This document shows, piece by piece, positions 7,074-15,454 of a DNA stretch of 64,000 nt (its first letter is position 1; the number at the start of each line of letters is the position of its first letter). The notes below the pieces were generated by a model. The model was not told the DNA's origin. It made no database searches and worked only from the letters and a program-made list of their open reading frames with translations. The translations under genes and the position numbers were made by a program. The stretch lies in contig NZ_CP007790.1 of NCBI RefSeq assembly GCF_000835165.1, positions 2,480,001-2,544,000 of the forward strand, read 5' to 3'. Origin of the DNA: Corynebacterium marinum DSM 44953. Lineage in GTDB: Bacteria; Actinomycetota; Actinomycetes; Mycobacteriales; Mycobacteriaceae.

Positions 7074-8282
7074 GTGCTTGAACCGTTCATCTATCCGGTC
7101 TCCGGAGTCCTGAAGCTCTGGCACGTCCTGATGCACTCGATGCTGGGGATGAATGACTCCACCGCGTGGCTGGTGTCGCTCTTCGGACTGGTGCTCACGG
7201 TGCGCATTCTGCTCATCCCCCTCTTCTGGGCCATGGCGAAATCCGCACGCACCGGTGTCGCCATGCGGCCGGAGAAGGCGGCCCTCAAGCAGGAGTACGC
7301 CGCCCGGACCGACCGGGAATCCGTCCTCGAGTTCGAACGCAAATCGAAGGAACTGCAGGAACGCTACGGCTACAAGGTCTCCGCGGGCTGCCTTCCGGCC
7401 TTGATCCAAATCCCGGTGTTCCTCGGTCTGTACCAGGTGCTCCTGCGCATGGCCCGCCCTTCGGCGGGCCTCGAGGTCGAGCCTGGCACGCGGATCGGCT
7501 TTCTCAACGCCGCCGAGATCCAGGCTTTCCAGCGTTCCTCGGTCAACGACATCCCGCTGCCGGCCTATGTGGCGATGCCGGAGGAGACCCTCGCCCGCCT
7601 CGGCACCACCAGCGCCGACGTCCGCAGCTTCATCCTGCCCTTCCTCCTGGCAGCGGTTGTCTTCACCACGGGCAACATGCTCATGTCGATCGCCCGCAAC
7701 ACAAAGACGATGGACTGGGACTCCGGAATGTCCCGGGGCATGAACAGGTTCCTTCTGCTGCTCACCGTGTTCATCCCGGTTCTGTTGATCACTCTCGCCC
7801 TGACCGGGCCGCTGCCGGTGGCGATCATCCTCTACTGGTTCGCCAACAACCTGTGGACCCTCGCCCAGTCCCTCATCCTCTACCCCCTCGTCCACCGGAA
7901 GGTTCCCCTCCACGCATCCTTCGAGGAGTTCTCGCAGGAACGCCGTGCGGCCGCGCTGGCGGCGGACCGGGAGAAGAGGGCACGGAAGTGGGACGTGCGG
8001 CGCCGGAAAGCGGTCGGCGCGGTGAAGCCGTGGCGGATCCCGCAGATCAGGCGCGAGTTGAACGCGGAGAAAGCCGCCCGCCGGGAGGCGGCGGCGGAAC
8101 GGAAGGCGGAGCGGAAGGCCCTCTCGAAAGCGAAGCGCGCGACGACCGCCGAATTGCGGAAGGAACGGCTCGCCCGGCGGCAGGAAGCGCGGGCGGCGAA
8201 GAAGCAGGCTAAATCGAGTAGTCCGCAGGCGGAGCCGACAACATCTGACGCGCCAGATCCCGGGCGGTCTGAAGAGGCGTGA
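7074..8282 (+). CDS. yidC: YidC/Oxa1-family membrane protein insertase
   Basis: A 402-aa membrane insertase of the YidC/Oxa1/Alb3 family. It starts MLEPFIYPVSGVLKLWH and has about five hydrophobic helices, including the family segments GLVLTVRILLIPLFWAMAKS and SAGCLPALIQIPVFLGLYQVL, and NLWTLAQSLILYP near residue 265. The hydrophilic-groove arginine (TVRILLIP) is present. From about residue 290 the protein is a long Lys/Arg/Ala/Glu-rich cytoplasmic tail, as in YidC proteins that bind ribosomes directly. GTG 7074 is chosen by similarity to the usual N-terminus; in-frame TTG 7059 and GTG 7062 are alternatives. It is not next to rpmH-rnpA, so it may be a second paralogue. Its 3' end overlaps the convergent TetR gene by 74 bp. 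Confidence 0.88.
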   Translation: MLEPFIYPVSGVLKLWHVLMHSMLGMNDSTAWLVSLFGLVLTVRILLIPLFWAMAKSARTGVAMRPEKAALKQEYAARTDRESVLEFERKSKELQERYGYKVSAGCLPALIQIPVFLGLYQVLLRMARPSAGLEVEPGTRIGFLNAAEIQAFQRSSVNDIPLPAYVAMPEETLARLGTTSADVRSFILPFLLAAVVFTTGNMLMSIARNTKTMDWDSGMSRGMNRFLLLLTVFIPVLLITLALTGPLPVAIILYWFANNLWTLAQSLILYPLVHRKVPLHASFEEFSQERRAAALAADREKRARKWDVRRRKAVGAVKPWRIPQIRRELNAEKAARREAAAERKAERKALSKAKRATTAELRKERLARRQEARAAKKQAKSSSPQAEPTTSDAPDPGRSEEA

Positions 8283-8841
8283 CGTCCCGGACGAACCTGG
8301 CCCCCGCCAATCCGCCGTCCAGGAAAATGAGCAGCTGGTTGGCCTGCGTGGCCGAGGGGTAGCCGTTCTTCGCGGTGAGCAGATCGGTCATGGTCCGGTG
8401 CATCCAGTGCCTGTGGGCCTGGCACGCGGCGACGATCCCGTGCTCCGACTCGGTCTCCGGGCGCGGGTACTCGTTGGCGGCGTTCTGGAAGTGGGAACCC
8501 CGGAAATCCTTGCCCGGCTCCTCGGCGATGGCAATGTCGAAAAACGCCAGGATCTTGTCCTCCGCGTCAGCCATATCCTTCGTGCGCTCCTCCCACTCGG
8601 CGCGGTACTGCTGGTCCAGGTTCTCCAGGTACGCCATGACGAGGGCATCCTTGGAACCGAAGAGGGAGTAGAGGGACGCCTTGGCCACATCCGCCTCACG
8701 GAGGATACGGTCGATGCCGATGACGCGTATTCCCTCGGTGGTGAACAGGTTGGTGGCTGAATCCAGCAGACGCTGCCGGGGGCTCGGCCGATTACGACGA
8801 CGGGTGCTCGTCGTCTTTTTCCTCGCGGTGCCTGCGGCCAC
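8209..8841 (-). CDS. TetR-family transcriptional regulator
   Basis: A 210-aa TetR-type one-component repressor. After a basic N-terminal arm (KKTTSTRRRNRPSPRQR) the helix-turn-helix reads FTTEGIRVIGIDRILREADVAKASLYSLFGSKDALV, then an all-helical ligand-binding domain to the C-terminus (MLSAPPADYSI). GTG 8841 is preferred; an in-frame ATG at 8901 would add a 20-aa non-conserved leader. The ligand is unknown and no obvious efflux gene is beside it. It converges on yidC with 74 bp of overlapping coding sequence, so the two mRNAs are antisense at their 3' ends. Confidence 0.85.
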   Translation of the reverse strand: MAAGTARKKTTSTRRRNRPSPRQRLLDSATNLFTTEGIRVIGIDRILREADVAKASLYSLFGSKDALVMAYLENLDQQYRAEWEERTKDMADAEDKILAFFDIAIAEEPGKDFRGSHFQNAANEYPRPETESEHGIVAACQAHRHWMHRTMTDLLTAKNGYPSATQANQLLIFLDGGLAGARFVRDVTPLQTARDLARQMLSAPPADYSI

Positions 8842-8975
8842 TGATGTACCCGATCCTTCCTGAGGTTTCCTCTCGCGCGGGAGAATATCTCTCCCAAACA
8901 ATGTCTCCTACACAATATAGACAAACCGGTACGTCTTTTGACAGCCCGCCGGAACTGGCACAGGATCCGGGCATG

Positions 8976-9010
8976 AAAAAACCCGCCCTCCCGGTCGGGG
9001 AGCGGCGGGC
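8976..9010 (-). terminator. rho-independent terminator of glsB
   Basis: Read on the minus strand, CCCGCC pairs with GGCGGG around an inner CTCCC/GGGAG stem and is followed by six T residues (plus-strand A-tract at 8976-8981). It lies about 15 bp beyond the glsB stop codon. Confidence 0.8.
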
Positions 9011-9024
9011 CGTAAAGCGGCTGA

Positions 9025-9291
9025 TTAGCCGCGGCGGCTGGTTACCGCGTTGACGATGGTGAGCAGGATGACAGCACCAAGCAGACAGGTCAGGAAGCTG
9101 AAGATGATGCCCGCCCCCTGCACATCGACGCCGAAGAGGCTGAGGAGGAATCCGCCGAGCAGGCCGCCGACGATACCGACCACGATGTTCATGAGAAGGC
9201 CCATCTGGGCGTCCCGTCCCTTGATCTTCGAGGCGATCCAGCCGGCGATGCCACCGATGATGACCCAACCCAGAATTCCGAGTCCAAGCAT
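9025..9291 (-). CDS. GlsB/YeaQ/YmgE family stress membrane protein
   Basis: An 88-aa small integral membrane protein of the transglycosylase-associated (GlsB/YeaQ/YmgE) family linked to envelope and general stress. It has three hydrophobic helices rich in Gly and Ile: ILGWVIIGGIAGWIASKI, then NIVVGIVGGLLGGFLLSLFG and FSFLTCLLGAVILLTIV, with the conserved polar turn KGRDAQMG between the first two. Start ATG 9291 has TAGGAG nine bases upstream. It stands alone with its own terminator. Biochemical role not established. Confidence 0.9.
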   Translation of the reverse strand: MLGLGILGWVIIGGIAGWIASKIKGRDAQMGLLMNIVVGIVGGLLGGFLLSLFGVDVQGAGIIFSFLTCLLGAVILLTIVNAVTSRRG

Positions 9292-9457
9292 TGTGTTCTC
9301 CTAAGTTTGTGGTTCATTCGTGATTGCTCGCATGCAACCCATTACATATCCAGTGTTTCATGAGTTTCGGAGTCATGCGAACCCAGAAATAGACCGTTAT
9401 GGGATCGTTGCAGGTGAACAAGCACTTTGAAGGAAAAAAGAGGGCCCTGAAGCGCAG

Positions 9458-9490
9458 CGTCCCGCGCCGACGACATCGGCGCGGGACGCT
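9458..9490. terminator. 14-bp perfect hairpin, probable terminator
   Basis: GCGTCCCGCGCCGA (9458-9471), loop CGACA, TCGGCGCGGGACGC (9477-9490). The plus side is followed directly by TTTT and then a seven-T run at 9501-9507. The minus side lacks an immediate T run but reaches six T about 20 bases later. It lies 25 bp beyond the stop of the minus-strand universal stress gene, so it most likely ends that transcript, possibly in both directions. Confidence 0.7.
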
Positions 9491-9514
9491 TTTCCCTCAT
9501 TTTTTTCTCAGCTT

Positions 9515-10411
9515 TTACACGGCTTCCGGGCGGACGACCATCATCGGGCACGGAGCGGACTGCAGGAGAGCCCGGGAGGTGGAACCCAGGAGCATCCCCT
9601 TGAAGCCGCCGCGTCCGTGGGAACCGACGACCAGCAGCTGGGCGCCTTCGGAGTTCTCCACCAGCGCGCGGACCGGGCGGTCACGGGTGATCACCTTGCG
9701 GACCTCCACGTTCGGGTACTTCTCCGTCATCGGGGCGAGACGCTCGGTGAGCATGTCGATCTGCTCGCGCTCGACGACCTCCCACTGCTGCTGGGCGGCG
9801 GAGAGGCCGGCCAGGGAGGCCTGGACCTGCATGTCCATCCAGGTGTGGACCGCGACGAGCTCAGCGCCGCGGGCGTCCGCCTCGGCGAACGCGATCTCGG
9901 TGGCCTTCGCGGAGACGTCGGAACCGTCGACACCGATCACGACGGGGCCGTACTTGCTGGCCTCGTCGAGCTGGTTGTCCTCGCGGACGACAACCACCGG
10001 GCAGGAAGCGTGCGAGACCACGGCGGCGGAGACGGAGCCCATGACCATGCCGGAGAGTCCGCCGAGGCCACGGGAGCCCATGACGATCATGGTGACGTCG
10101 TGGGCCATGTCCAGCAGCATGTCGATCGGGGAACCTTCGGCGATGGTGTGGCCGATCTTGATGTCGGGGGCGACCTCGTGGGCGACCGCGCGGGCCTCGT
10201 CGATCTTCTCCATCGTCTCGGACTGCAGGTCGTCGAAGAGTTCCTGCGGGGGGACCATTCCCTCCGCGTAGAGGAACTGCGGCATCGTGTACGAGGACGC
10301 CAGTCGCAGCGGAATGCCGCGCTTGTTTGCGGTGTTGGCTGCCCAACGGACTGCGTTGCGGGAGGCCGGGGAGCCGTCAACTGCTACGACGACGATATCT
10401 TCCTGAGTCAT
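9515..10411 (-). CDS. tandem-domain universal stress protein
   Basis: A 298-aa protein with two UspA domains in tandem (about 4-145 and 155-295). Each carries the ATP-binding glycine-rich loop: GSRGLGGLSGMVMGSVS in the first and GSHGRGGFKGMLLGSTS in the second, so both should bind ATP. It starts MTQEDIVVVAVDGSPAS. ATG 10411 is set by AAGGAAAGG about seven bases upstream and by the domain edge; an upstream in-frame ATG is rejected. Cytosolic, presumably induced by starvation or stress. A second Usp gene lies at 56304. Monocistronic with the 9458 hairpin as terminator. Confidence 0.93.
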   Translation of the reverse strand: MTQEDIVVVAVDGSPASRNAVRWAANTANKRGIPLRLASSYTMPQFLYAEGMVPPQELFDDLQSETMEKIDEARAVAHEVAPDIKIGHTIAEGSPIDMLLDMAHDVTMIVMGSRGLGGLSGMVMGSVSAAVVSHASCPVVVVREDNQLDEASKYGPVVIGVDGSDVSAKATEIAFAEADARGAELVAVHTWMDMQVQASLAGLSAAQQQWEVVEREQIDMLTERLAPMTEKYPNVEVRKVITRDRPVRALVENSEGAQLLVVGSHGRGGFKGMLLGSTSRALLQSAPCPMMVVRPEAV

Positions 10412-10570
10412 CTCGATCGCCTTTCCTTCATGCGGATGGAATTTTGAGGTCATCATCGATTGTAGCCGTTTATGACCCGCTCCCGGGGGTTGTTACAACC
10501 AGTTCGGGAACACCCCGTCAGAGAGGATAGGCTGGTCTCATCTGCTTTCCGGAGGTGGACAGCCGTCGGA

Positions 10571-10717
10571 TCAGGCGGGAACCACGACCGGGGTAGCCGG
10601 GTCGGAGTTCGCCGGGTAGAGGAGGGCGTACAGGTTCTCCGCGATGTTGAGCAGGAAAGCTCCGATGCCGTCGGACGAGAAAGCAATGGCCTGGTTGAGG
10701 AGTTCGTCGAAGTTCAT
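10571..10717 (-). CDS. 48-aa small protein, possibly membrane-associated
   Basis: A 48-codon gene starting MNFDELLNQAIAFSSDG and ending PANSDPATPVVVPA. The middle (GIGAFLLNIAENLYALLYP) can form one amphipathic or weakly hydrophobic helix. Size and composition recall the small helical corynebacterial outer-membrane porins (PorA/PorH type), but there is no sequence match I can assert. A TAAAGT hexamer (plus 10726-10731) lies eight bases before the ATG, giving an almost leaderless mRNA. Its start codon overlaps that of the divergent pseudouridine synthase gene in a shared CATG. Confidence 0.6.
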   Translation of the reverse strand: MNFDELLNQAIAFSSDGIGAFLLNIAENLYALLYPANSDPATPVVVPA

Positions 10718-11717
10718 GAGAGACACTTTAGTACAACCCCCTCGGGGGCAAAGGTCGCCGTTGCCCGTCCGGGACGGCCTGACCGCCACCCGAGCGCGCC
10801 TGCCGGAGACAGCCCCGGAGACCACCGCCGGCGAATTCGTGGGGCATCTCATCGCGACGCAGCGGCACCGCCACCCGCTTGACGACGCCGCCGCCCTCCG
10901 CGCCCGCTTCTCCGACGGTCAGGTCGTCGACCGCCGCGGCCGCCCCTTCTCCCCCGCTTCTCCGCTCAGCCCCGGCGAGGACGTCTTCTTCTACCGGATG
11001 CCGGCCCCGGAAACCCCGGTCCCCTTCGACATCGGCATCCTGTACCGCGACGACGACCTCCTGGTCGCGGACAAACCCCCGTTCCTGGCGACCATGCCGC
11101 GGGGCAGGCACATCACCGAAACCCTCACAGTCCGGCTCCGCCGCTCCCTCGACATCCCGGAGCTCGTCCCCGCCCACCGCCTCGACCGGGTCACCTCGGG
11201 CGTCCTGCTGTGCACGCTGCGCCGCGAGGTCCGCGGCGCGTACCAGACCCTCTTCGCCGAACGCGCCGTCGAAAAGACCTACGAGGCCATCGCCGCCCAC
11301 GACCCGGCGCTGCGCCCGGGCACCGTCTGGCGTTCCCGCATGGAGAAGATTCCAGGGGAGATCCAGGGGAGCATCGTGTCCGGCGAGCCCAACGCGTTCA
11401 CCCTCCTCGCCGACATCCTCCCCCTCTCCCCCGCCGAGCACTCCGCCCTCGAGGCAGTCCACGGGCCTCTCCCGCCCCAGGCCCGCTACATCCTGCAGCC
11501 GGAGACCGGCCGCACCCATCAGCTCCGGCTGCACATGTGGGCCGCGGGGGTGCCGATTCTCGGCGACAACATCTATCCCCGCATCCACACCGAGGAAGAG
11601 GAGGACATGACGCGCCCCCTGCACCTCGTGTCCACGGGGCTGGCGTTCACGGACCCGCTCTCCGGCGAGCGGCGGGAATTCACCGTTCCCCGGCGTCTGT
11701 TCCACGGGGGCCTCTGA
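10716..11717 (+). CDS. RluA-family pseudouridine synthase
   Basis: A 333-aa RNA pseudouridine synthase that isomerises uridine in rRNA or tRNA. The catalytic block is VPAHRLDRVTSGVLLCT with the essential Asp in HRLD. Other family features are DDDLLVADKPPFLATMP before it and LQPETGRTHQLRLHMWAAGVPILGD after it (GRTHQLR is the RluA signature). The N-terminal 90 residues form an actinobacteria-type extension (VQPPRGQRSPLPVRDGL). ATG 10716 is the most likely start but the ribosome site is poor. Target base unknown. Its 3' end overlaps the convergent mrpE gene by 38 bp. Confidence 0.88.
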   Translation: MRDTLVQPPRGQRSPLPVRDGLTATRARLPETAPETTAGEFVGHLIATQRHRHPLDDAAALRARFSDGQVVDRRGRPFSPASPLSPGEDVFFYRMPAPETPVPFDIGILYRDDDLLVADKPPFLATMPRGRHITETLTVRLRRSLDIPELVPAHRLDRVTSGVLLCTLRREVRGAYQTLFAERAVEKTYEAIAAHDPALRPGTVWRSRMEKIPGEIQGSIVSGEPNAFTLLADILPLSPAEHSALEAVHGPLPPQARYILQPETGRTHQLRLHMWAAGVPILGDNIYPRIHTEEEEDMTRPLHLVSTGLAFTDPLSGERREFTVPRRLFHGGL

Positions 11718-12210
11718 CTCCGGGATCCACCCCGAAGGCTATTCCCACCCGGCGCTGCAGGGCATCCCACTGCTGCGCCGGTTTCAGCGACGCGGACAGG
11801 GTGTGCAGCTCCACGTCGTCGCCGACCACCCGCTGCACCATCGACCCCGGCATGAGGTTCATCAGCAGCAGCGCCATCCCGCGCGCGTGCCCCGGAGGCA
11901 GACGCAGGGGCGCGGTCACCACCACCGGATCGACATCCGGGGTCGACCGCACCGCACGCAGGGACACGTCCATGCCCCCGTGCACTGCCTTGCGGAGGAA
12001 CCACCCGGCCAGGGCCGCCACCCCCAGCGCCCGGCGCGGCCACTGACGCACCCGCAGGTCACCCGGCGGGATGAGCGCGATGCTCAAAGCCGTGGCGGCG
12101 AGGACGCTGACCAGGCCGTACAGGATGTAGTCCCGCTCCCAGGAGCCCAGCGCCGCCCACACCAGCGAGAAGGCCGCCGCCCGTCCGGCCACCGCCACCG
12201 CGAATCTCAT
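11680..12210 (-). CDS. mrpE: Mrp antiporter subunit E (MnhE/MrpE/MbhA-like)
   Basis: A 176-aa membrane subunit of the MrpE family, last gene of the eight-gene Mrp/Mbh operon. Two or three N-terminal hydrophobic helices (VAGRAAAFSLVWAALGSW and YILYGLVSVLAATALSIALI) are followed by the conserved cytoplasmic part GGMDVSLRAVRSTPDVDP and RGMALLLMNLMPGSMVQRVVGDD. The family signature of Asn-Leu-x-Pro-Gly followed by a V-x-x-D element is present (NLMPGSMVQRV). ATG 12210 overlaps the stop of the preceding subunit (ATGA). Convergent with the pseudouridine synthase, overlapping 38 bp. Confidence 0.88.
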   Translation of the reverse strand: MRFAVAVAGRAAAFSLVWAALGSWERDYILYGLVSVLAATALSIALIPPGDLRVRQWPRRALGVAALAGWFLRKAVHGGMDVSLRAVRSTPDVDPVVVTAPLRLPPGHARGMALLLMNLMPGSMVQRVVGDDVELHTLSASLKPAQQWDALQRRVGIAFGVDPGVRGPRGTDAGER

Positions 12211-13955
12211 TGCGCCCCACCGCCGTTGATCAGAAGCGGCAGCAGCAGCACCACCAGCAACGTGAGGACGGCGATTCCGGTCAGCGTCCACACGCGTGCG
12301 CGGGTCTCCACCGCCTCCACGCCCTGCCGGGTCAGAGCCGCGGCGGCGGCCCAACCCCGGTCCCAGCCGTCCGCGACACGGCCCGTACGGTCGTGCACCA
12401 GCTTCAACCCCGCGCCGCCGTGTTTCCGCGCCGCCCCGACCGCGGACTCCGCGAGCACGACGGCATCACCCGGGGGGATCACCGAGCCGTCGGATGCTGG
12501 CCATGCGGCGGGCAGGCGTCCACGGGAGGCGAGCAACCACACCGGCACGCCGGCGGCCAGCGCCAGGAGTATCGGCCAGGCCATGTCCCACAGCGTCGCC
12601 GATGTCCACTGCGGAGCGCTCAGTCCCAGCCAGCTGGCACCGATCCACCAGGGCACCGTCAGTCCCAGGACGCAGAGCACCAGCCATGCGCCGAACTGGG
12701 CATCCGCCCGCCCCGCCGAACGTTCCCCGTGCCACATCACCCAGGCCAGCCGCAGGAGCAGCAGGGTGGAGCCGGTGGCCACCAGCGGCAGCAGGTCCGC
12801 CAGGCCGGCAACACCCAGGTAGACGTCCTCGACCGCGTATTTCGCGTCGTATTTGGCGAACGCCCCCGAGGTCCACGGCGCACCCGCCAGCGCCAGCCCC
12901 GCCCACGTCATACCGAGCAGCGTAACTGCGCTCAGCGCGCCGCGGCCGTGCTTCTTCACCACCGGAACGCCGATGAACAGTGCGCCCTTGACCAGCCCGT
13001 GGTGCACCGCGTACAGGGCCACAGCCGAGGTGGTGGCGGGGTGGATCCCCGGCGCGAGGACGCCGGCGGCGAGCACCGCGGTGATGAAACCGAGCTGGGA
13101 GATCGTCGAATACGCGAGGATGACCTTGGGGTCGTTCTGCAGCAGGCCGGCCGCCACCGGGAGGAACGCGCCGGCCAGGGCGAGGACGAGCAGAATCCAG
13201 GCGTACGCGGAGACGCTGTCTGCCGGCGGCAGGAAGCGCAGCCAACCGACGACGCCGACTTTGACCATCACCCCCGAGAGCACCGCCGAGGCCGCTGGCG
13301 GCGCGGCCGGGTGGGCGAGCGGGAGCCACAGGTGCAGGGGCACCAGGCCGGCTTTGACGCCGAAGCCGAAGATGAGCAGCCCGACGATGAGGCCGGGCTG
13401 ATCGGCTGCGGCGACGGCTGAGTGGGCGTCGGCAAGCAGGGCGCCACCCGCGCCGACGACGAGCAGGAGCGCACCGAGCAGCGCGGTCTCGCTCAGCACC
13501 GTCATGGCGAGGTAGACCGCCGTCGCACGGTGCGCATGCGGCGTGCGGTGGTGGATGACCAGGCCGGCCGCGGAGAAGCTCATCACCGCGAACGCCAGAT
13601 AGAAGACCACTGCATCGGCGGCAAGGTAGGCGCCGGCTGTCCCCACGTAGCTGGCCAGCAGAAACGCCGTCAACGCAGGGGCCCGCCGCCGCGTCCACGC
13701 CACGGCGATGAGGGCAGCGCCGTAGAGCACCGCGGCGACGAACAGGAGGGGCCGGGCGATGTCGTCCATCTGGAGGGACGTCCCCATCAGCAACCACGGG
13801 AGATCCAGCGCAGCGGTCGGCGTGCTCACCGTCAACACGATCGCCGGGGCGACGGCGAGGGGTGCCGCGGCGCAGGCCCCGGTGCGTATCGACGCCCGCG
13901 GGACGGCCAGCGCCGCGATCACGAGGATCGGCAGAAGGAGCGTCAGGGAGATCAT
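12207..13955 (-). CDS. mrpD: third antiporter-like subunit (MrpD/NuoL-like) lacking the TM5 glutamate
   Basis: A 582-aa polytopic protein of the NuoL/M/N-MrpA/D proton-conducting family. It keeps the TM7 lysine (GFGVKAGLVPLHLWLP), the TM8 lysine (SGVMVKVGVVGWLRFLPP) and the discontinuous-helix segment ILAYSTISQLGFI. The conserved glutamate of TM5, present in both sister subunits (YVGLELVGL and FYEMLTIV), aligns here with alanine in AFAVMSFSAAGLVIHH. It is the longest of the three, with a C-terminal extension (about 490-582) ending in one more helix (TLTGIAVLTLLVVLLLPLLI). Coupled by 4-bp overlaps to both neighbours. It may be a structural or modified ion channel module. Confidence 0.88.
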   Translation of the reverse strand: MISLTLLLPILVIAALAVPRASIRTGACAAAPLAVAPAIVLTVSTPTAALDLPWLLMGTSLQMDDIARPLLFVAAVLYGAALIAVAWTRRRAPALTAFLLASYVGTAGAYLAADAVVFYLAFAVMSFSAAGLVIHHRTPHAHRATAVYLAMTVLSETALLGALLLVVGAGGALLADAHSAVAAADQPGLIVGLLIFGFGVKAGLVPLHLWLPLAHPAAPPAASAVLSGVMVKVGVVGWLRFLPPADSVSAYAWILLVLALAGAFLPVAAGLLQNDPKVILAYSTISQLGFITAVLAAGVLAPGIHPATTSAVALYAVHHGLVKGALFIGVPVVKKHGRGALSAVTLLGMTWAGLALAGAPWTSGAFAKYDAKYAVEDVYLGVAGLADLLPLVATGSTLLLLRLAWVMWHGERSAGRADAQFGAWLVLCVLGLTVPWWIGASWLGLSAPQWTSATLWDMAWPILLALAAGVPVWLLASRGRLPAAWPASDGSVIPPGDAVVLAESAVGAARKHGGAGLKLVHDRTGRVADGWDRGWAAAAALTRQGVEAVETRARVWTLTGIAVLTLLVVLLLPLLINGGGAQ

Positions 13956-15454
13956 GGTGAGAACACCGCCCCCGCGATCTGCTCGGCGATGCCCAACGGG
14001 AGGAAGGAGGTGGAGGCGGCCACGCCGAAGATGATCACCATCGCGGTCGTGCTCAGCGTCGGCACCAGCAGCGCCCGCGGCTCAGCCGCCCGCTGATCGA
14101 GCTCGGGTTCCCGGAACCACAGGCTGTAGATCACCGGCAGGAAATAGAGTGCGTTGAGCAACGAGGAAACCAGGAGCACCGCCACCACCCACGGGTGGGA
14201 GGAGTCCAGCGCACCCAGGCCGAGCTGCCACTTGGAGATGAACCCCGCCGTCGGCGGGAGCCCGATCATGCCGAATGCCGCCACGGTGAAGGCGATCGAG
14301 GTGCCCGGCATCCGCCGCCCCAGGCCGTTCAGCTGATCTACCCGCTTGGCCCCCAGGGATTCCGCGAACAGGCCCGCGCAGAAGAACAGGGTGATCTTCA
14401 TGATGCCCTGGTGCACCAGATGGACGATTCCTCCGGTCGCCCCGGACATCGTGGCCAGAGCTATGCCGAGGGTGACGTAGCTGACCTGGGAGACGGTGGA
14501 GTAGGCGAGCCGCTTCTTCAGGTCCTTCTGCCGCAAGGCCTGGTAGGAGCCGTAGAGGATGGTGAAACTGGCGAGGACCAGCAGCGGGGTGAGAACCCCG
14601 AGTTCCGCCGCGACGTCGACACCATAGACGTCGTCAATGACCCGGATGATCCCGAAGACACCCGCCTTGACCACCGCCACCGCATGCAGGAGCGCCGAGA
14701 CCGGCGCCGGCGCCACCATCGCGGCGGGCAGCCAGCCGTGGAGCGGGAAGAGCGCCGCTTTCACCCCGAGACCGCCGATGAGCACCGCGAAAATTGCCGC
14801 GGCGATGCCCGGCGAATGCGCCGCCAGCTCCGTCACGCCGGCCGCGCCGCCCGGGGCAAAGTCCACGGGGCCCGCGTAAATGGTCAGCCAGACCACCCCG
14901 AAGAGCAGCGCCAGGCCGCCCGACAGGGTGTAGCGCAGGTACAGCCTCGCCGCGCGGAGCGACTCCGGGTTTCCCCAGTGCGCCAGCAACGGGTACGTGA
15001 CGATGGTGAGCATCTCGTAGAAGATGAGGAAGGTGATGAGGTTGCCGGAGAATGAGATTCCCACCGTCGCGGTGACGCACAGGCTGAAGAACCCGAAGAA
15101 GCGGCTGCGGTGCTTCTTCCCCTTCAGGTAGCCGATGGCGTAGATCGTGGTCAGCAGCCAGAGAATGGACGAGAGCGCGGCGAAGAAGACCGACAGCTGG
15201 TCCACCCGGAGCACCAGGTCAATGCCTGGCAGGAAGGACATGGAGAACTCGGGCCGGACGTCCGCGTCGACAACCACGGGAATCAGGAGGATGACCAGCG
15301 ACACCTTCAACAACGCCGCACTGATGTTCACCGTCGCACGGAGCCGGGTGCGCTCCTCGGGCAGGGGGAAGATCAGCATTGCGGCCAGCAGCGACAACGC
15401 CAGCATCACGACCGGGATATAGGTCAGGAGGCCCTCCGGAATCTGGCTCACCAT
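13952..15454 (-). CDS. mrpD: second antiporter-like subunit (MrpD/NuoN-M-like)
   Basis: A 500-aa polytopic membrane protein of the proton-conducting antiporter family, about fourteen helices. All key charges are visible: TM5 glutamate (FLIFYEMLTIVTYPLLA), TM7 lysine (GGLGVKAALFPLHGWLPAAM), TM8 lysine (AVVKAGVFGIIRVI), and KKRLAYSTVSQVSYVTLG around the broken helix. Residues FISKWQLG correspond to the C-terminal-half lysine. The start overlaps the end of the first antiporter gene by seven bases and the stop overlaps the third by four. Best described as the canonical MrpD-like module. Confidence 0.9.
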   Translation of the reverse strand: MVSQIPEGLLTYIPVVMLALSLLAAMLIFPLPEERTRLRATVNISAALLKVSLVILLIPVVVDADVRPEFSMSFLPGIDLVLRVDQLSVFFAALSSILWLLTTIYAIGYLKGKKHRSRFFGFFSLCVTATVGISFSGNLITFLIFYEMLTIVTYPLLAHWGNPESLRAARLYLRYTLSGGLALLFGVVWLTIYAGPVDFAPGGAAGVTELAAHSPGIAAAIFAVLIGGLGVKAALFPLHGWLPAAMVAPAPVSALLHAVAVVKAGVFGIIRVIDDVYGVDVAAELGVLTPLLVLASFTILYGSYQALRQKDLKKRLAYSTVSQVSYVTLGIALATMSGATGGIVHLVHQGIMKITLFFCAGLFAESLGAKRVDQLNGLGRRMPGTSIAFTVAAFGMIGLPPTAGFISKWQLGLGALDSSHPWVVAVLLVSSLLNALYFLPVIYSLWFREPELDQRAAEPRALLVPTLSTTAMVIIFGVAASTSFLPLGIAEQIAGAVFSP

